A DNA stretch of 64,000 nt from Parvibaculum indicum (GTDB lineage: Bacteria > Pseudomonadota > Alphaproteobacteria > Parvibaculales > Parvibaculaceae): NCBI RefSeq assembly GCF_011762095.1, contig NZ_JAASQO010000016.1, positions 1-64,000 on the forward strand. The letters are read 5' to 3'. A program made the translations under genes and the position numbers. Shown piece by piece: positions 9,555-19,650 of this stretch. How positions within the stretch are numbered: the stretch's first letter is position 1; every line of letters begins with the position of its first letter. The notes under the pieces are model-generated. The model ran no database searches, was not told the origin of the DNA, and worked only from the letters and a program-made list of their open reading frames with translations.

Positions 9555-9916
9555 ACGGGGTGTTCCAGCGCATTGAGGCCGGGGCTTTCGGCGAACATCC
9601 AGCCGCTGAAGATGGGCTGTTCTTCCGTCTCGCCCGTCTGCTCGTCGATCTGGCGGATTTCGACATAGGCCGCCGTCTGGGGCGGTTCTTCCGGCGGCTT
9701 CTTCTCGCAGGCCCGGACGAGAATATCGAGCACGCCGAAACGCGCATGTTCGCCCACCTTCGCGTCGAATTCGGAGACCCGGCCGGTAATCTTGTCGAGA
9801 CCGCTGAAGACCGCCGTCTTGTAGCTGTCGGCCAGAGCCGGCGCGGCAAGCGCACTGCCCGTCAGGAACAGCGCGGCAAGAGCCGCCGTCGCGCGTCGTG
9901 TGAAACCTCGTGCCAT
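9488..9916 (-). CDS. DUF2155 domain protein, secreted
   Basis: The protein has 142 aa from the ATG at 9916. A signal peptide (about 1-25) ends near ALAAPALA. The mature part ([29 protein letters not shown], then [29 protein letters not shown], each cited in part) is the DUF2155 family, found in alphaproteobacteria with unknown biochemical function. Two cysteines, in RACEK and VEDCK, could pair. It is the last gene of the NDUFA12-mlaD-DUF2155 minus-strand run and overlaps the 3' end of aat tail-to-tail. Confidence 0.85.
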   Translation of the reverse strand: MARGFTRRATAALAALFLTGSALAAPALADSYKTAVFSGLDKITGRVSEFDAKVGEHARFGVLDILVRACEKKPPEEPPQTAAYVEIRQIDEQTGETEEQPIFSGWMFAESPGLNALEHPVYDVWVEDCKARIGETPSGGQQ

Positions 9917-9972
9917 CGCCCTGTCCTGCACCCTACGCCCCGCGCACCCCGTCCATCGGTCGCTTGCGCCGG

Positions 9973-10437
9973 TTAGTTGCCGTCGTCCTTCTTGCCACCT
10001 TCGGTGGAGAACAGCGCCTGACCGATCAGGCCCATCAGGTCGACGGAGCCTTGCGTGAACATGATCTCGTCGCCATCGGCGAGATAAGTCTCGCTGCCGC
10101 CCGGCACCACCGACACATAGTTGGAGCCCAGCAGGCCCTCGCTGGTGATCTTGGCGTTGCTGTCGTCGGGAATTTTCACGCCCGCATCGAGGTTGAGATC
10201 GACGACTGCCTGGTAATTGTCCGGATCGAGGCGCTGGCCCACGACCGTGCCGATCTTGATGCCGGACATGCGGACATCCGAGCCATTGGTCAGCCCGTCC
10301 ACGCGGCTGAATTCCGCCGTCACCTTGTAGCCGTCGCCCGACCGCACACCGGCGGTCGAATAGCCGTAGAAAAGGAAAACGGCTGCGATCAGAACGACGA
10401 CCGTGCCGATCAGCGTTTCGACGAGATTGCTCTGCAT
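9973..10437 (-). CDS. mlaD: MlaD-like outer-membrane lipid asymmetry protein (MCE domain)
   Basis: The protein has 154 aa, close to the usual MlaD length. One N-terminal membrane anchor (about 7-25) is followed by a single MCE domain: GYKVTAEFSRVDGLTNGSDVRMSGIKIG, cited in part, with AKITSEGLLGSNYVSVVPGG. MlaD forms the periplasmic hexamer of the MlaFEDB phospholipid transporter. The other Mla genes are not here; in alphaproteobacteria mlaD is often found beside NDUFA12 and DUF2155, as seen here. Confidence 0.9.
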   Translation of the reverse strand: MQSNLVETLIGTVVVLIAAVFLFYGYSTAGVRSGDGYKVTAEFSRVDGLTNGSDVRMSGIKIGTVVGQRLDPDNYQAVVDLNLDAGVKIPDDSNAKITSEGLLGSNYVSVVPGGSETYLADGDEIMFTQGSVDLMGLIGQALFSTEGGKKDDGN

Positions 10438-10504
10438 GGAAATCCCCGATTGATCCCTATCGACACCTGCCCGGCCGGTGGGCCCGGCCGGTTTTCAGGC
10501 CCGT

Positions 10505-10903
10505 TTATTCAGGCTGCCAGGCCTCGTAGTCGCCGGTGGCCCGAGGCCGCTGTCCGTCGACATGGAGAGAGCCCTTGGGCCGGTACGCGCGCGGCGTGCC
10601 CGTCCAGTTGGGCTGGTGCGGCTTCTGCCAGTCGCGCGGCATGTAGTCTTCCTCGCTGGGCGGCACATCGGTGCGGTGATGCAGCCAGCCATGCCAGCCC
10701 GGCGGAATGCGGGAGGCTTCCGCCTCGCCGTTATAGATCACCCAGCGGCGGGTATAACCGCCGATCTGCCGACCGTCCCGGGCTTCGTAATAGCGATTGC
10801 CCTGATCGTCTTCGCCGACGTGTTTGCCCTTCCGCCATGTGTAGAAGCGGGTGCCCATCGTCTGCCCCTGCCACCAGATGAAGATTTCGGAAAACAAACC
10901 CAT
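10505..10903 (-). CDS. NDUFA12-type complex I 17.2 kDa accessory subunit
   Basis: The protein has 132 aa from MGLFSEIFIWW; the upstream in-frame extension is not typical. GTRFYTWRKGKHVGEDDQGNRYYE, RRWVIYNGEAEASRIPPGWHGWLHH and PTGS-like NWTGTPRAYRP segments (each cited in part) are the NDUFA12/B17.2 signature. In alphaproteobacteria this supernumerary NADH:ubiquinone oxidoreductase subunit is shared with mitochondria. It heads the mlaD-DUF2155 run and is not near the nuo genes. Confidence 0.92.
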   Translation of the reverse strand: MGLFSEIFIWWQGQTMGTRFYTWRKGKHVGEDDQGNRYYEARDGRQIGGYTRRWVIYNGEAEASRIPPGWHGWLHHRTDVPPSEEDYMPRDWQKPHQPNWTGTPRAYRPKGSLHVDGQRPRATGDYEAWQPE

Positions 10904-11038
10904 TTGCTCTGACCTTTCGGCGGGACCGGCCTTTCGGCGCGGCAACCGCTTCGGAACGCTGAAATTCGCGCCGAATATGGCACCCGAACCCGGAATGGTC
11001 CAGTGGCCAGGGGGCCCGTCTCGTGAGTTTAGGTCGGA

Positions 11039-11581
11039 TCAGTCCAGCGTCCAGCTTTCGCGCAGCGGCTCCAGCGCCCCGGCATGGCCCGCGCCGCCGG
11101 CATGGGCGGCGGGCATGGGGATGGGCTGGCGGTATCCGGCCCCGACCACCTCATATGGACGATCGTCGGCCAGCACCCATTCTATGCGGTGATGAAGGCT
11201 TGCGGCGGTCACCGGCTTTACCAGCAAATGCGTAGCGCCATTGTCGAAGGCTTGCTGCACCAGTTTACGGGAGGCATGCCCGGTCAGCACGATGACGGGG
11301 ATAAAGCAGAAGGGCTGGTTGTCGAGCCCGCGCAGCTCGCGCAGGAAGTCGCCGCCCTTCATCGGGGCCATTTCCCAGTCCGTTATGACGAGGTCGTAAC
11401 CGCCCCCGGGGATCATCGCCAGCGCCTCGCTGCCGTCCGAGGCCTGTGAAATCGATCCGACGCCGAACGCGTTCAGGAGCGTGCGCAGCAAGAGCCTCAT
11501 GCCGCTATTGTCTTCGACAATGAGGACATTGAGGTCGCTTATCGCTTTCCCGAAGGATGGGTTCGCCTCTTCTACTCGCAC
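11039..11581 (-). CDS. Single-domain response regulator (CheY-like receiver)
   Basis: The protein has 180 aa, starting at a GTG. The receiver domain covers about 16-140, with the acidic pair in IVEDN, phosphoacceptor Asp68 in VITDWEM, Thr in VLTGH and Lys in LVKPV. The C-terminal 35 residues are Pro/Gly/Ala-rich and contain no output domain. It probably acts by protein-protein contact with an unknown kinase. It is monocistronic and divergent from nrdJ. Confidence 0.88.
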   Translation of the reverse strand: MRVEEANPSFGKAISDLNVLIVEDNSGMRLLLRTLLNAFGVGSISQASDGSEALAMIPGGGYDLVITDWEMAPMKGGDFLRELRGLDNQPFCFIPVIVLTGHASRKLVQQAFDNGATHLLVKPVTAASLHHRIEWVLADDRPYEVVGAGYRQPIPMPAAHAGGAGHAGALEPLRESWTLD

Positions 11582-11696
11582 CGTTCAGACCCTGCCAGAC
11601 CGCATCCGTTAACACATTAGGCGAATCCATCTTTCCGAATAGCTAACGCAATTGGCCGATTCGTAACCGAAACGAGTGAGTCAGGCTGAAATCGAA

Positions 11697-11743
11697 CCTC
11701 AATATGTTGCGATTTATCAGGCGCGACACGCTATCGCTTGACG
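11697..11743 (+). promoter_or_regulatory. Candidate paired NrdR boxes upstream of nrdJ
   Basis: Box 1 has core CAATATGTTG (11700-11709), matching 9 of 10 positions of the NrdR core CwAtATaTwG. Box 2 has core CTATCGCTTG (11731-11740), matching 7 of 10. The two cores start exactly 31 bp apart, the three-turn spacing known for NrdR tandem sites. Box 2 overlaps the -35 element of the predicted nrdJ promoter, a repressing position. The second box alone would be weak; the spacing is what supports the pair. Confidence 0.5.
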
Positions 11744-11766
11744 CATGGGCGGACCCTTCATAGGAT
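11738..11766 (+). promoter_or_regulatory. Sigma70-type promoter of nrdJ
   Basis: TTGACG (11738-11743), a 17-bp spacer and TAGGAT (11761-11766) form a good housekeeping promoter. Initiation near 11773 would leave a leader of about 190 nt before the ATG at 11965. I see no cobalamin-riboswitch B12 box in that leader, although the enzyme uses B12. The rest of 11582-11964 has no gene. Confidence 0.6.
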
Positions 11767-11964
11767 TTTCTCCTCTCAGGGGATGGGGCGCGAGGCGACA
11801 GGCTCCCGTTAAGAAACGACCATCTGAGCGACGGAAAAACATTTCGGATCAAACGGTTAGACCCGTTTGAAAGGAATGCGTCCGGCGCAGGGGATTGCTT
11901 GTCTCCGCTCCCAGCCTCCTGAGAAGAGCGCAGCGACCAGAAAATGCGGAGACCGGGGCCAGAT

Positions 11965-14900
11965 ATGCGTATCCAACGTTGCTTTACCGTCGAGGGGCAC
12001 AGCCCCTATGAGAGCATTCCCTTCAGAACGGCCACGAGCGAGATCCGCAATCCGGACGGTTCGGTCGTATTCCATCTGGACGACATTCAGGTTCCGGCGG
12101 AATGGAGCCAGGTCGCGAGCGACATCCTGGCCCAGAAATATTTCCGCAAGGCGGGCGTAGCGGCGAAGCTGAAGCCGGTCGAGGAAGAGACGGTTCCCTC
12201 CTGGCTCTGGCGCCAGGTGCCCGATGAGGAAGCGCTGGCCGCGCTCCCGGAAGAAGAACGCTTCGGCCCGGAAAAGGATGCGCGGCAGGTCTTCAACCGC
12301 CTTGCCGGCACCTGGACCTATTGGGGCTGGAAAGGCGGCTATTTCGACGGCGAGGGCGACGCGCAGGCGTTTTACGACGAGATGCGCTTCATGCTGGCCG
12401 CGCAGATTTCCGCGCCCAATTCGCCGCAATGGTTCAATACCGGCCTTCACTGGGCCTATGGCATCGACGGCCCGGCGCAGGGCCACTACTACGTCGATCC
12501 GGAAACCGGCGAGACGGTGCGCGCCACCAGCTCCTACGAGCACCCGCAACCCCATGCCTGCTTCATCCAGAGCGTGGGCGACGACCTCGTGAACGAAAAC
12601 GGGATCATGGACCTCTGGGTCCGCGAGGCGCGTCTCTTCAAATACGGCTCGGGCACGGGCACGAATTTCTCCTCGCTGCGCGGCGAGAACGAACCGCTGT
12701 CGGGCGGCGGCAAGTCGTCGGGCCTGATGAGCTTCCTCAAGATCGGCGACCGGGCGGCGGGCGCGATCAAGTCCGGCGGCACCACGCGGCGCGCGGCCAA
12801 GATGGTGATCGTCGATGTCGACCACCCCGATATCGAGGAATTCATCAACTGGAAGGTGACCGAGGAACAGAAGGTCGCCGCGCTGGTGACCGGCTCCAAG
12901 ATCAACCGGAAGCACCTCAATGCCATCATGAAGGCCTGCGTGAACTGCGACGGCCCCGATGACGATTGCTTCAACGCGAAGAAGAACCCCGCGCTCAAGC
13001 GCGAAGTGCTGGCCGCGCGCAAGGCGCATGTGCCGGAGAACTATATCCAGCGCGTGATCCAGTTCGCCAAACAGGGCTACAGGGAAATCGACTTCCGCAC
13101 CTATGACACGGACTGGGATTCGGAAGCCTATCTCACCGTCTCCGGCCAGAACTCCAACAATTCCATCCGCGTGACGAACGAGTTCCTGCAGGCTGTGGAG
13201 AATGACGGCGACTGGACGCTGCGAAACCGGACCCGCGACACCGAGGCCCGCACGCTGAAGGCGCGCGACCTCTGGGATTCGGTCGGCCACGCCGCCTGGG
13301 CGAGCGCCGATCCCGGCATCCAGTTCCACACCACCATCAACGACTGGCACACCTGCCCTGCCTCCGGCCCGATCCGCGCCAGCAATCCGTGCTCGGAATA
13401 TATGTTCCTGGACGACACGGCCTGCAACCTCGCCTCGCTCAACCTCATCCAGTTCCGCGAGGACAATGGCCGCTTCGATGTGGAGGCCTTCGAGCATGCC
13501 GTGAAGCTCTGGACCATCGTTCTGGAAATCTCCGTCGCCATGGCGCAGTTCCCGAGCAAGGCGATCGCGGAGCTTTCCTATCGCTACCGCACGCTGGGGC
13601 TGGGCTTTGCCAATATCGGCGGGCTGCTCATGTCCTGCGGCATCCCCTACGATTCCGATCAGGCGCGCTCCATCACGGGTGCCATCAGCGCCATCATGAC
13701 GGGCGTTTCCTATGCGACGTCGGCCCAGATGGCCAAGGAACTCGGCCCCTTCCCCGGCTATGCCGACAATGCCGATCACATGCTGCGCGTGATGCGCAAT
13801 CACGGCCGCGCGGCGCATGGCGTGACCGCCGGCTATGAGGGGGTCAACCAGCCGCCGGTGCCGCTCGACGCCGAAAACTGCCCGCAACGCGACCTGATCG
13901 ACCATGCCCGCGCGGCATGGGACGTCGCCTGCGCCATGGGCGAGGCCTATGGCTATCGCAACGCCCAGGCCAGCGTCATCGCGCCGACCGGCACGATCGG
14001 CCTGGTGATGGATTGCGACACCACCGGCATCGAGCCCGATTTCGCACTGGTGAAATTCAAGAAGCTGGCCGGCGGCGGTTATTTCAAGATCATCAACCGC
14101 GCCGTGCCGCAGGCTCTCAATACGCTCGGCTATTCGCGCGAGGAGATCGAGGGCATTGTCGGCTACGCGGTCGGCTACGGTACGCTGGCCGACGCGCCGG
14201 GCGTCAATCATGCCGCGCTGCGCGCCAAGGGCTTCACCGAAGCGGAGATCGAAACCGTGGAAGGCGCCCTCGCCACGGCCTTCGACATTCGCTTCGTCTT
14301 CAACAAATGGACGCTGGGCGAGGAGTTCTGCACGCAGGTGCTGGGGCTCGACGCCGAGGCGATGGACGATCTCGATTTCGACCTTCTGCGCGCCATCGGC
14401 TTCACCAATGCCGAAATCGAAGCCGCCAATCTCCATGTCTGCGGCGCCATGACGCTCGAAGGCGCGCCGCATCTGAAGGACGAGCATCTGCCGGTCTTCG
14501 ACTGCGCCAATCCGTGCGGCCGCACGGGCAAGCGGTTCCTCTCCGTGGAGAGCCATATCCGCATGATGGCGGCGGCCCAGCCTTTCATCTCCGGCGCGAT
14601 CTCCAAGACGATCAACATGCCGAACGATGCAGGCGTGGAAGAGTGCAACGCGGCCTATATGCTGTCCTGGAAGCTGGGTCTCAAGGCCAATGCGCTTTAC
14701 CGCGACGGGTCCAAACTTTCCCAGCCGCTCAATGCGCAGATCCTCGAGGACGAGGATCTCGACGAGGACGAGGAAGAGACCTTCGTCGAGCGCGTCGCCG
14801 CCGCACCGGCTCAGGAACGCGCCCGCGTGGTTGCCGAGCGTGTGGTGGAACGTGTCGTGGAGCGCTCCCGCGAGCGCCTGCCCGACCGGCGCAAGGGCTA

Positions 14901-15675
14901 CACGCAGAAAGCGCTTGTGGGCGGTCACAAGGTCTATCTGCGCACCGGCGAATATGACGACGGCAAGATCGGCGAAATCTTCATCGACATGCACAAGGAA
15001 GGCGCCGCTTTCCGCTCGCTGATGAACAATTTCGCCATCGCCATCTCGCTCGGCCTGCAATATGGCGTGCCACTGGAAGAATATGTGGAGGCCTTCACCT
15101 TCACGCGCTTCGAGCCGGCGGGCCTCGTTCAGGGGAACGATCGCATCAAGAATGCGACGTCGATCCTCGACTATGTGTTCCGCGAGCTGGCCGTCTCCTA
15201 TCTCGGCCGGTCCGACCTCGGCCATGTGGAACCGGAAGACCTCGACCACACGGCCATGGGCGACGGCGCGGATGAAGGCAAGCTGCCGGAAGCGGTCCCC
15301 GCCTCCGCCGTGGTGAGCCCCGGCTATACGCGCAACGCGCAGCTCGGCAATCTCTACCTCGTGCGCGGCGGCGCGGCGTCGGACGCCAAGAAGGCGGCCG
15401 AGAAAACCGGCACCCAGGCCATGCTCGACGCGACGTTGGACGCCGAAGACATGGCGGGCATCAGCCTGCATGAAGAAACCGTGGAAGCGAGCGTCGCGGT
15501 ATCGGGCGGCGGCGGGGGCGGCAGCTTCGCGGCCAGCACCATGTCCCGCGTCACCGAAGCCCGGATGAAGGGCTATGAGGGCGAAGCCTGCGGCGAATGC
15601 GGCAACTTCACCATGGTCAGGAACGGCACCTGCCTCAAATGCGACACCTGCGGGAGTACGAGCGGCTGTAGTTAG
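11965..15675 (+). CDS. nrdJ: Class II (adenosylcobalamin-dependent) ribonucleotide reductase
   Basis: The protein has 1236 aa and makes deoxyribonucleotides using an adenosylcobalamin-derived radical, with or without oxygen. [11 protein letters not shown] is the usual NrdJ N-terminus, so I take the second ATG rather than 11944. NPCSE places the catalytic loop Cys at 476; NSNNSIRV and [20 protein letters not shown] (cited in part) form the barrel signature. The charged insert at about 930-970 is typical of the long alphaproteobacterial form. A zinc-ribbon-like tail (about 1207-1236) has five cysteines in CGECG, CLKC and DTCG, plus a final GC motif probably used for re-reduction. It is monocistronic. 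Confidence 0.97.
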   Translation: MRIQRCFTVEGHSPYESIPFRTATSEIRNPDGSVVFHLDDIQVPAEWSQVASDILAQKYFRKAGVAAKLKPVEEETVPSWLWRQVPDEEALAALPEEERFGPEKDARQVFNRLAGTWTYWGWKGGYFDGEGDAQAFYDEMRFMLAAQISAPNSPQWFNTGLHWAYGIDGPAQGHYYVDPETGETVRATSSYEHPQPHACFIQSVGDDLVNENGIMDLWVREARLFKYGSGTGTNFSSLRGENEPLSGGGKSSGLMSFLKIGDRAAGAIKSGGTTRRAAKMVIVDVDHPDIEEFINWKVTEEQKVAALVTGSKINRKHLNAIMKACVNCDGPDDDCFNAKKNPALKREVLAARKAHVPENYIQRVIQFAKQGYREIDFRTYDTDWDSEAYLTVSGQNSNNSIRVTNEFLQAVENDGDWTLRNRTRDTEARTLKARDLWDSVGHAAWASADPGIQFHTTINDWHTCPASGPIRASNPCSEYMFLDDTACNLASLNLIQFREDNGRFDVEAFEHAVKLWTIVLEISVAMAQFPSKAIAELSYRYRTLGLGFANIGGLLMSCGIPYDSDQARSITGAISAIMTGVSYATSAQMAKELGPFPGYADNADHMLRVMRNHGRAAHGVTAGYEGVNQPPVPLDAENCPQRDLIDHARAAWDVACAMGEAYGYRNAQASVIAPTGTIGLVMDCDTTGIEPDFALVKFKKLAGGGYFKIINRAVPQALNTLGYSREEIEGIVGYAVGYGTLADAPGVNHAALRAKGFTEAEIETVEGALATAFDIRFVFNKWTLGEEFCTQVLGLDAEAMDDLDFDLLRAIGFTNAEIEAANLHVCGAMTLEGAPHLKDEHLPVFDCANPCGRTGKRFLSVESHIRMMAAAQPFISGAISKTINMPNDAGVEECNAAYMLSWKLGLKANALYRDGSKLSQPLNAQILEDEDLDEDEEETFVERVAAAPAQERARVVAERVVERVVERSRERLPDRRKGYTQKALVGGHKVYLRTGEYDDGKIGEIFIDMHKEGAAFRSLMNNFAIAISLGLQYGVPLEEYVEAFTFTRFEPAGLVQGNDRIKNATSILDYVFRELAVSYLGRSDLGHVEPEDLDHTAMGDGADEGKLPEAVPASAVVSPGYTRNAQLGNLYLVRGGAASDAKKAAEKTGTQAMLDATLDAEDMAGISLHEETVEASVAVSGGGGGGSFAASTMSRVTEARMKGYEGEACGECGNFTMVRNGTCLKCDTCGSTSGCS

Positions 15676-16332
15676 CTATCGCCAAGCCTGTAGCGCCCGT
15701 TGTGCTAGCCGGTGATACAAGGCAGAGATAACCTTGTCGTCATCGTGATCTTTGTCAGCACCATACCAAAGAAAGGAACCCTCTGTTTCCGTGAACGAAT
15801 AGAAGGATGAAATAACCGAGACTCGTTTCGCCGTGGGATAACGCCCTCGCCACAGCACACATTCTGTTAGCACCCTTAAAAGTTCAATTTCCCTCGTGTT
15901 CGTTGTGTCATCAATAAGCTTGGCCATTTCAACGAGGTCGTGCCCCGCCGGCGGTTTGTACACGCCCATTTTTGCAGCAGGAATGTCTGCCTGTGCGATC
16001 AAAATTGACTTCATAAGACATTCGAAAGCCATTCCAAGCAACATGAGTCCGGTATTCTCCGACATCATAGCCCACTCGGTTTTTGCGATTGGCCTAGGGA
16101 ACTGTTCAGCTTCTTTATCGGCGTCAACCTCCGATGAAGCTTTCTTTTGCTTAGCCCATTGATTAGACATCTCCTGTTTTGCGCTAGTGCAAATTTCGAG
16201 GATGATCTTTGCACAGAACCACAACTTCTGAGATTGCATGAACCACTCGTGAGGCGAATTGGCTACGGCATCAAAATTTTCATTCATGAAGTCTTCCATG
16301 TTTGGAGGAATTCCTGATGTTCCTTTTGCCAT
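15676..16332 (-). CDS. Unrecognised cytosolic protein in an AT-richer patch
   Basis: The protein has 218 aa, mostly helical, with no signal peptide or membrane segment. I do not recognise a firm family. The stretches AGHDLVEMAKLID and LRVLTECVLWRGRYP, with spaced acidic residues, resemble HEPN-like helical proteins; this is only an impression. The gene begins immediately after the nrdJ stop on the opposite strand. Its codon and base use is visibly less GC-rich than neighbouring genes, suggesting horizontal acquisition. No partner toxin, antitoxin or transposase sits next to it. Confidence 0.6.
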   Translation of the reverse strand: MAKGTSGIPPNMEDFMNENFDAVANSPHEWFMQSQKLWFCAKIILEICTSAKQEMSNQWAKQKKASSEVDADKEAEQFPRPIAKTEWAMMSENTGLMLLGMAFECLMKSILIAQADIPAAKMGVYKPPAGHDLVEMAKLIDDTTNTREIELLRVLTECVLWRGRYPTAKRVSVISSFYSFTETEGSFLWYGADKDHDDDKVISALYHRLAQRALQAWR

Positions 16333-16847
16333 GCCTTTCTCCTGAGGACGATCCGCTACTGTTTATCTGCTCAGCATATCGGACACTCGGAACCATTTCC
16401 TCTCCAACCCTCCGCGCCCGTGCCAATCTGATCTCGCGCCTCGAAGGGCACGACCGAACGACCAGTTGCGTGAAGATGAAGTGGCCTACTGCGCGGAATT
16501 GGCTGGCGGAGTAACTATCACAACAAAAATGGCATGGCCCGACTTATCCGGGCCGTGACGTGTCTATGGGGAAGTAGGCTTTCTTCTCCCCTTCACCCAC
16601 TTTGTCCGCTTCGCCGCAACCCGCACTAGGCGCTCGAGACGTTCTCTGTACCTTAGGCGTCTACGAAGTTCTCATCTCAATCACAGCACTCGTCATTACC
16701 TAGTGCCCCTCCCAGTCTGCTTTGACAAAAACAGATGTAACGAACGCATAGCCTGCAGCACATTAGATTTGCAATATAGTGGTATAGAGTGCCAGCTAGG
16801 TTAGCAGCGAACAAAAGTCACACTGGCCATCATATCTCTTTTTCCTG
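16333..16847. other. Non-coding AT-richer stretch
   Basis: These 515 bp hold no convincing gene. A short open frame (16302-16514, +) has no ribosome site and overlaps the preceding gene. A small GC hairpin (GGCCCG/CGGGCC, 16536-16554) has no T-tract. Together with the preceding gene the stretch looks like eroded acquired DNA between nrdJ and the kinase gene. No repeats or att-like ends were found by eye. Confidence 0.45.
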
Positions 16848-18731
16848 TCAGCTCGACAGATGTTTCGAGATGGTGAGGAGCAGCTCGGCCGGGCGGACGG
16901 GTTTGGTGACGACATCGTCCATGCCCGCCTCGAGGCAGGCTGCACGGTCTTCCGCCGAGGCATTGGCGGTGAAGCCGATCACGGGCAGGCCCGCGCCGCC
17001 CTCGCGCAGCCGGCGCGTCGCGGTCAGCCCGTCCATGACGGGCATTTCGATATCCATCAGAACGGCATCGAACTCCGCTCCCTTCAGCATCTCAAGCCCT
17101 TCCGCCCCGTTGAAAGCGAATGCGACCTCGATGCCGACAATATCCAGCATGCCCTTGACGACCTTGCGATTGATCTCGTTGTCCTCGACGACCAGCACAC
17201 GGCGCCCCGCCAGCGGGCTGGATACGACATTTGCCGCGTCCTCTTCCGCCTGCCGGTCGGCTTCCTGCGGCTTGCCGGGCTTCACGGGCAGCACGACGCG
17301 GAATTCCGATCCCCTGCCCACCTCGCTTTCCAGCTCGATCGATCCGTTCATCAATGAGACGAGACGGGCGGTGATGGCCAGGCCGAGGCCGGTGCCGTCA
17401 TGGCGCTGCCGCCCCTGCTGAAGCTGCTCGAACTCTTCGAAAATCGTTTTCCGCCTGTCTTCCGGTATGCCCGGGCCGGTATCGATGACGCGCAACACAA
17501 GTTCCAGCGACTGCAGGCCCTGCCTCGTTTCGGCAAAGAGCGAGACCGTGCCGCGCTCGGTGAACTTCACCGCGTTGCCGAGCAGGTTGAACAGGATCTG
17601 GGAGATGCGGTTCGGATCGCCCTTCAGCCATCTGCGCGCGGAAATGGGCAGGACCGCGTTGAAGGTCAGCCCCTTTTCCTCCGCCCGCCCGGCCATCAGA
17701 TCGCAAACCATCCGGAAGACCGTGTCGGCATTGAAATCGATATCGTCGATGTCGAGCTTGCCGGCCTCCAGCTTGGCCATGTCGAGAATGTCATTGATGA
17801 TCGACAACAGCATCTCCGCGGAATGCTGCGCCGTCTCGATCATCGCCTTCTGGTCGTCGGTTGCGCCGGTCTGTTCCAGCAGTGTCAACATACCGAGAAC
17901 ACCGGTCATCGGCGTGCGGATTTCATGGCTCATCGCCGCCAGAAAATCGCTCTTCGCCTTGTTCGCCCACCGGGCGGCGTCGCGGGCCTCGATCAGTTCG
18001 GTTTCGCCGCTCTTCTGGGCGGAGATGTCCTGAATTTGCGAAATGAAATAGAGCGGCGCGCCATTGTCCGAGCGGATGACGGCGACGGCGAGATGGACCC
18101 AGATCAGTTCGCCGTCCTTGCGGAAATAGCGCTTCTCCATCTGGTAGGTGGTGCGCTTGCCTTCCACGCATTCGTGAAGAAGATCGAGATCGGCTTCCAG
18201 ATCGTCCGGATGCGTTATGTCCTGGAAGGTCTTTTCGTAAAGCTCGTCCTCCGTGTATCTCAGCATGTCGATCAGGGCATTGTTGACCTGCAGCCATGAC
18301 CCGTCCAGCGAGACCAGCGCAATTCCGTGCGCCGCTCCCTCCAGCGCCATGCGAAAGCGCTTGTCGGCCCCGTTGCCGAAAATGGGATCGGACAAATCCT
18401 GGAAAAAACCGGCAACGTGATACTCGTCCCGCTCCGTACAGCAGGCCCGCACCGAGAAGGGCGAACGGTCTTCCGTGAAGTTCAACGTCACAGCATCGCC
18501 CGGCACGCATTCGCCCAGCCATGCGTGAAGCCGGTCCAGAGAAGGCGTCTGATAGTCGGGCGAGAACACCGGCTGTCTGGGGATCCCCAGCTTCGTCAAT
18601 CGCGGGTGATCGAGATGCAGGCGATCCGCGGCGATGTCGAAGCGCCACTTTCCCAGCGAGAAGGCCTGCCCGAGCCAATCGGGCAAGTCGATCCTTCCGG
18701 GTATTTTCATGGCTTGTTTGCCGAGACTCAT
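16848..18731 (-). CDS. PAS-domain hybrid sensor histidine kinase with receiver
   Basis: The protein has 627 aa and no membrane segments, so it is cytosolic. An N-terminal sensor-like region (about 25-115) precedes a PAS/PAC domain (about 125-245). The dimerisation/H-box AAMSHEIRTPM has phosphoacceptor His269. The HATPase carries FNLLGNAVKF (N-box), DTGPGIPE (G1) and GTGLGL (G2). A C-terminal receiver (about 509-625) has Asp560 in LMDIEMP and TKPVRP. The overall layout is BarA/ArcB-like without an Hpt domain, so a separate phosphotransfer protein is needed. No response-regulator gene is adjacent. Confidence 0.9.
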   Translation of the reverse strand: MSLGKQAMKIPGRIDLPDWLGQAFSLGKWRFDIAADRLHLDHPRLTKLGIPRQPVFSPDYQTPSLDRLHAWLGECVPGDAVTLNFTEDRSPFSVRACCTERDEYHVAGFFQDLSDPIFGNGADKRFRMALEGAAHGIALVSLDGSWLQVNNALIDMLRYTEDELYEKTFQDITHPDDLEADLDLLHECVEGKRTTYQMEKRYFRKDGELIWVHLAVAVIRSDNGAPLYFISQIQDISAQKSGETELIEARDAARWANKAKSDFLAAMSHEIRTPMTGVLGMLTLLEQTGATDDQKAMIETAQHSAEMLLSIINDILDMAKLEAGKLDIDDIDFNADTVFRMVCDLMAGRAEEKGLTFNAVLPISARRWLKGDPNRISQILFNLLGNAVKFTERGTVSLFAETRQGLQSLELVLRVIDTGPGIPEDRRKTIFEEFEQLQQGRQRHDGTGLGLAITARLVSLMNGSIELESEVGRGSEFRVVLPVKPGKPQEADRQAEEDAANVVSSPLAGRRVLVVEDNEINRKVVKGMLDIVGIEVAFAFNGAEGLEMLKGAEFDAVLMDIEMPVMDGLTATRRLREGGAGLPVIGFTANASAEDRAACLEAGMDDVVTKPVRPAELLLTISKHLSS

Positions 18732-19071
18732 GCCGGGGCCATCCGATTCAACGATGCAGGCAGGTTTCCTGCCGTAATCACATGCCGGATTCTCGCTGCG
18801 AGTCCTTAACTCAAAGGTAAATTTATGCTCGGGTTAGATCGTGATTTCTTCGTTTTGGCGGTACTACACTGCGGAAAAACACGAGATTTTTTCAATAAGA
18901 CACACGGATACGGCTTGTCCGGATATTCTGGAAAAACGGCTCGCCCGAAATAGACGCTTTCCGGCCCGCCGCCCCAGAACGGCCCGAATGCTGACGCCAG
19001 ATGGCGGCTGCCGGCAGGGCGGAAAGGACTTCCCGCCCCGCAACCGCAAAGAACACTCAAAGGAGGCCTTC
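18732..19071. other. Divergent intergenic region between kinase and FAS1 genes
   Basis: These 340 bp separate the kinase (minus) from the FAS1 gene (plus) and must hold both promoters. The first 170 bp (to about 18900) are AT-richer. I see no clear sigma70 or ECF promoter pair, operator palindrome or RNA gene. The open frame reading into the FAS1 gene from 18841 is ignored because a strong AGGAGG precedes the ATG at 19072. Confidence 0.5.
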
Positions 19072-19641
19072 ATGACCAAATTTTTCCGCAATGCGGTCTC
19101 CCTGCCCGCCGTCGTCCTGATGGTCGTCGGCCTTTCCGCAGGCGCCGCGCAGGCGGCACAGAAGACGGCCCAGGGCGATCTGTGGTCCGTCATCAGCACG
19201 GATTCCCGCTTCTCGATCCTTGCACGGATTATCGAGGGCGTCGGCCTGCAATGGCGCTATCAGGGGGGCGATGCCCGCACCGTGTTCGCGCCAACCAATG
19301 ACGCCTTCGAAATGATCCCCGGCGGATATGGGGACATGATCGCACCGTCGAACGAGAGCACGAAAAACAATGTCCAGGCGCTGCTGCTCTATCAGATCGT
19401 GTCCGGCCGGGTGGATATGGATGCGCTTCAAACGCCCCGCGTGATGACCACCTACCAGAAGGGCAAGGTGGAAATCGCCATGAAGGACGGAACGGTCCGA
19501 TATGGGGGTGACTATGGCGGGAGCGTCGCCGGAGACCCGGTCCGCGCGGCGAACGGCATACTCGTCCCGATCGACGGCGTCCCCATGCCCTCCTTCTCCG
19601 ATGTCGACCCGGAGACGGCCGGCGCCGCCGCGGCCGAATAG
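19072..19641 (+). CDS. Secreted fasciclin (FAS1) domain protein
   Basis: The protein has 189 aa. The start is fixed by AGGAGG (19061-19066), 5 bp before the ATG. A signal peptide (about 1-27) ends near AGAAQAA. One FAS1 domain follows: TVFAPTNDAFEMIPGG matches the conserved FAS1 box 1, and the C-terminal VRAANGILVPIDGVPMP matches box 2 (usual form NGVIHVIDxVLLP). FAS1 proteins act in adhesion or surface association. Its stop lies 9 bp from the convergent host-attachment-like gene. Confidence 0.87.
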   Translation: MTKFFRNAVSLPAVVLMVVGLSAGAAQAAQKTAQGDLWSVISTDSRFSILARIIEGVGLQWRYQGGDARTVFAPTNDAFEMIPGGYGDMIAPSNESTKNNVQALLLYQIVSGRVDMDALQTPRVMTTYQKGKVEIAMKDGTVRYGGDYGGSVAGDPVRAANGILVPIDGVPMPSFSDVDPETAGAAAAE

Positions 19642-19650
19642 CGTTCGGCG

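Noticed and set aside
11857-15471. A 1204-aa open frame on the minus strand opposite nrdJ
   Set aside because: It mirrors NrdJ codons with GC-rich third positions and has no domain sense; NrdJ on the plus strand is unambiguous.
16302-16514. 70-aa plus-strand frame ending TARNWLAE, reminiscent of a helix-turn-helix fragment
   Set aside because: No ribosome site, it overlaps the start of the minus-strand gene, and the resemblance covers only a few residues.
16536-16554. GGCCCG/CGGGCC hairpin as a terminator
   Set aside because: Short stem with no following T-run and no gene ending nearby on the right strand.
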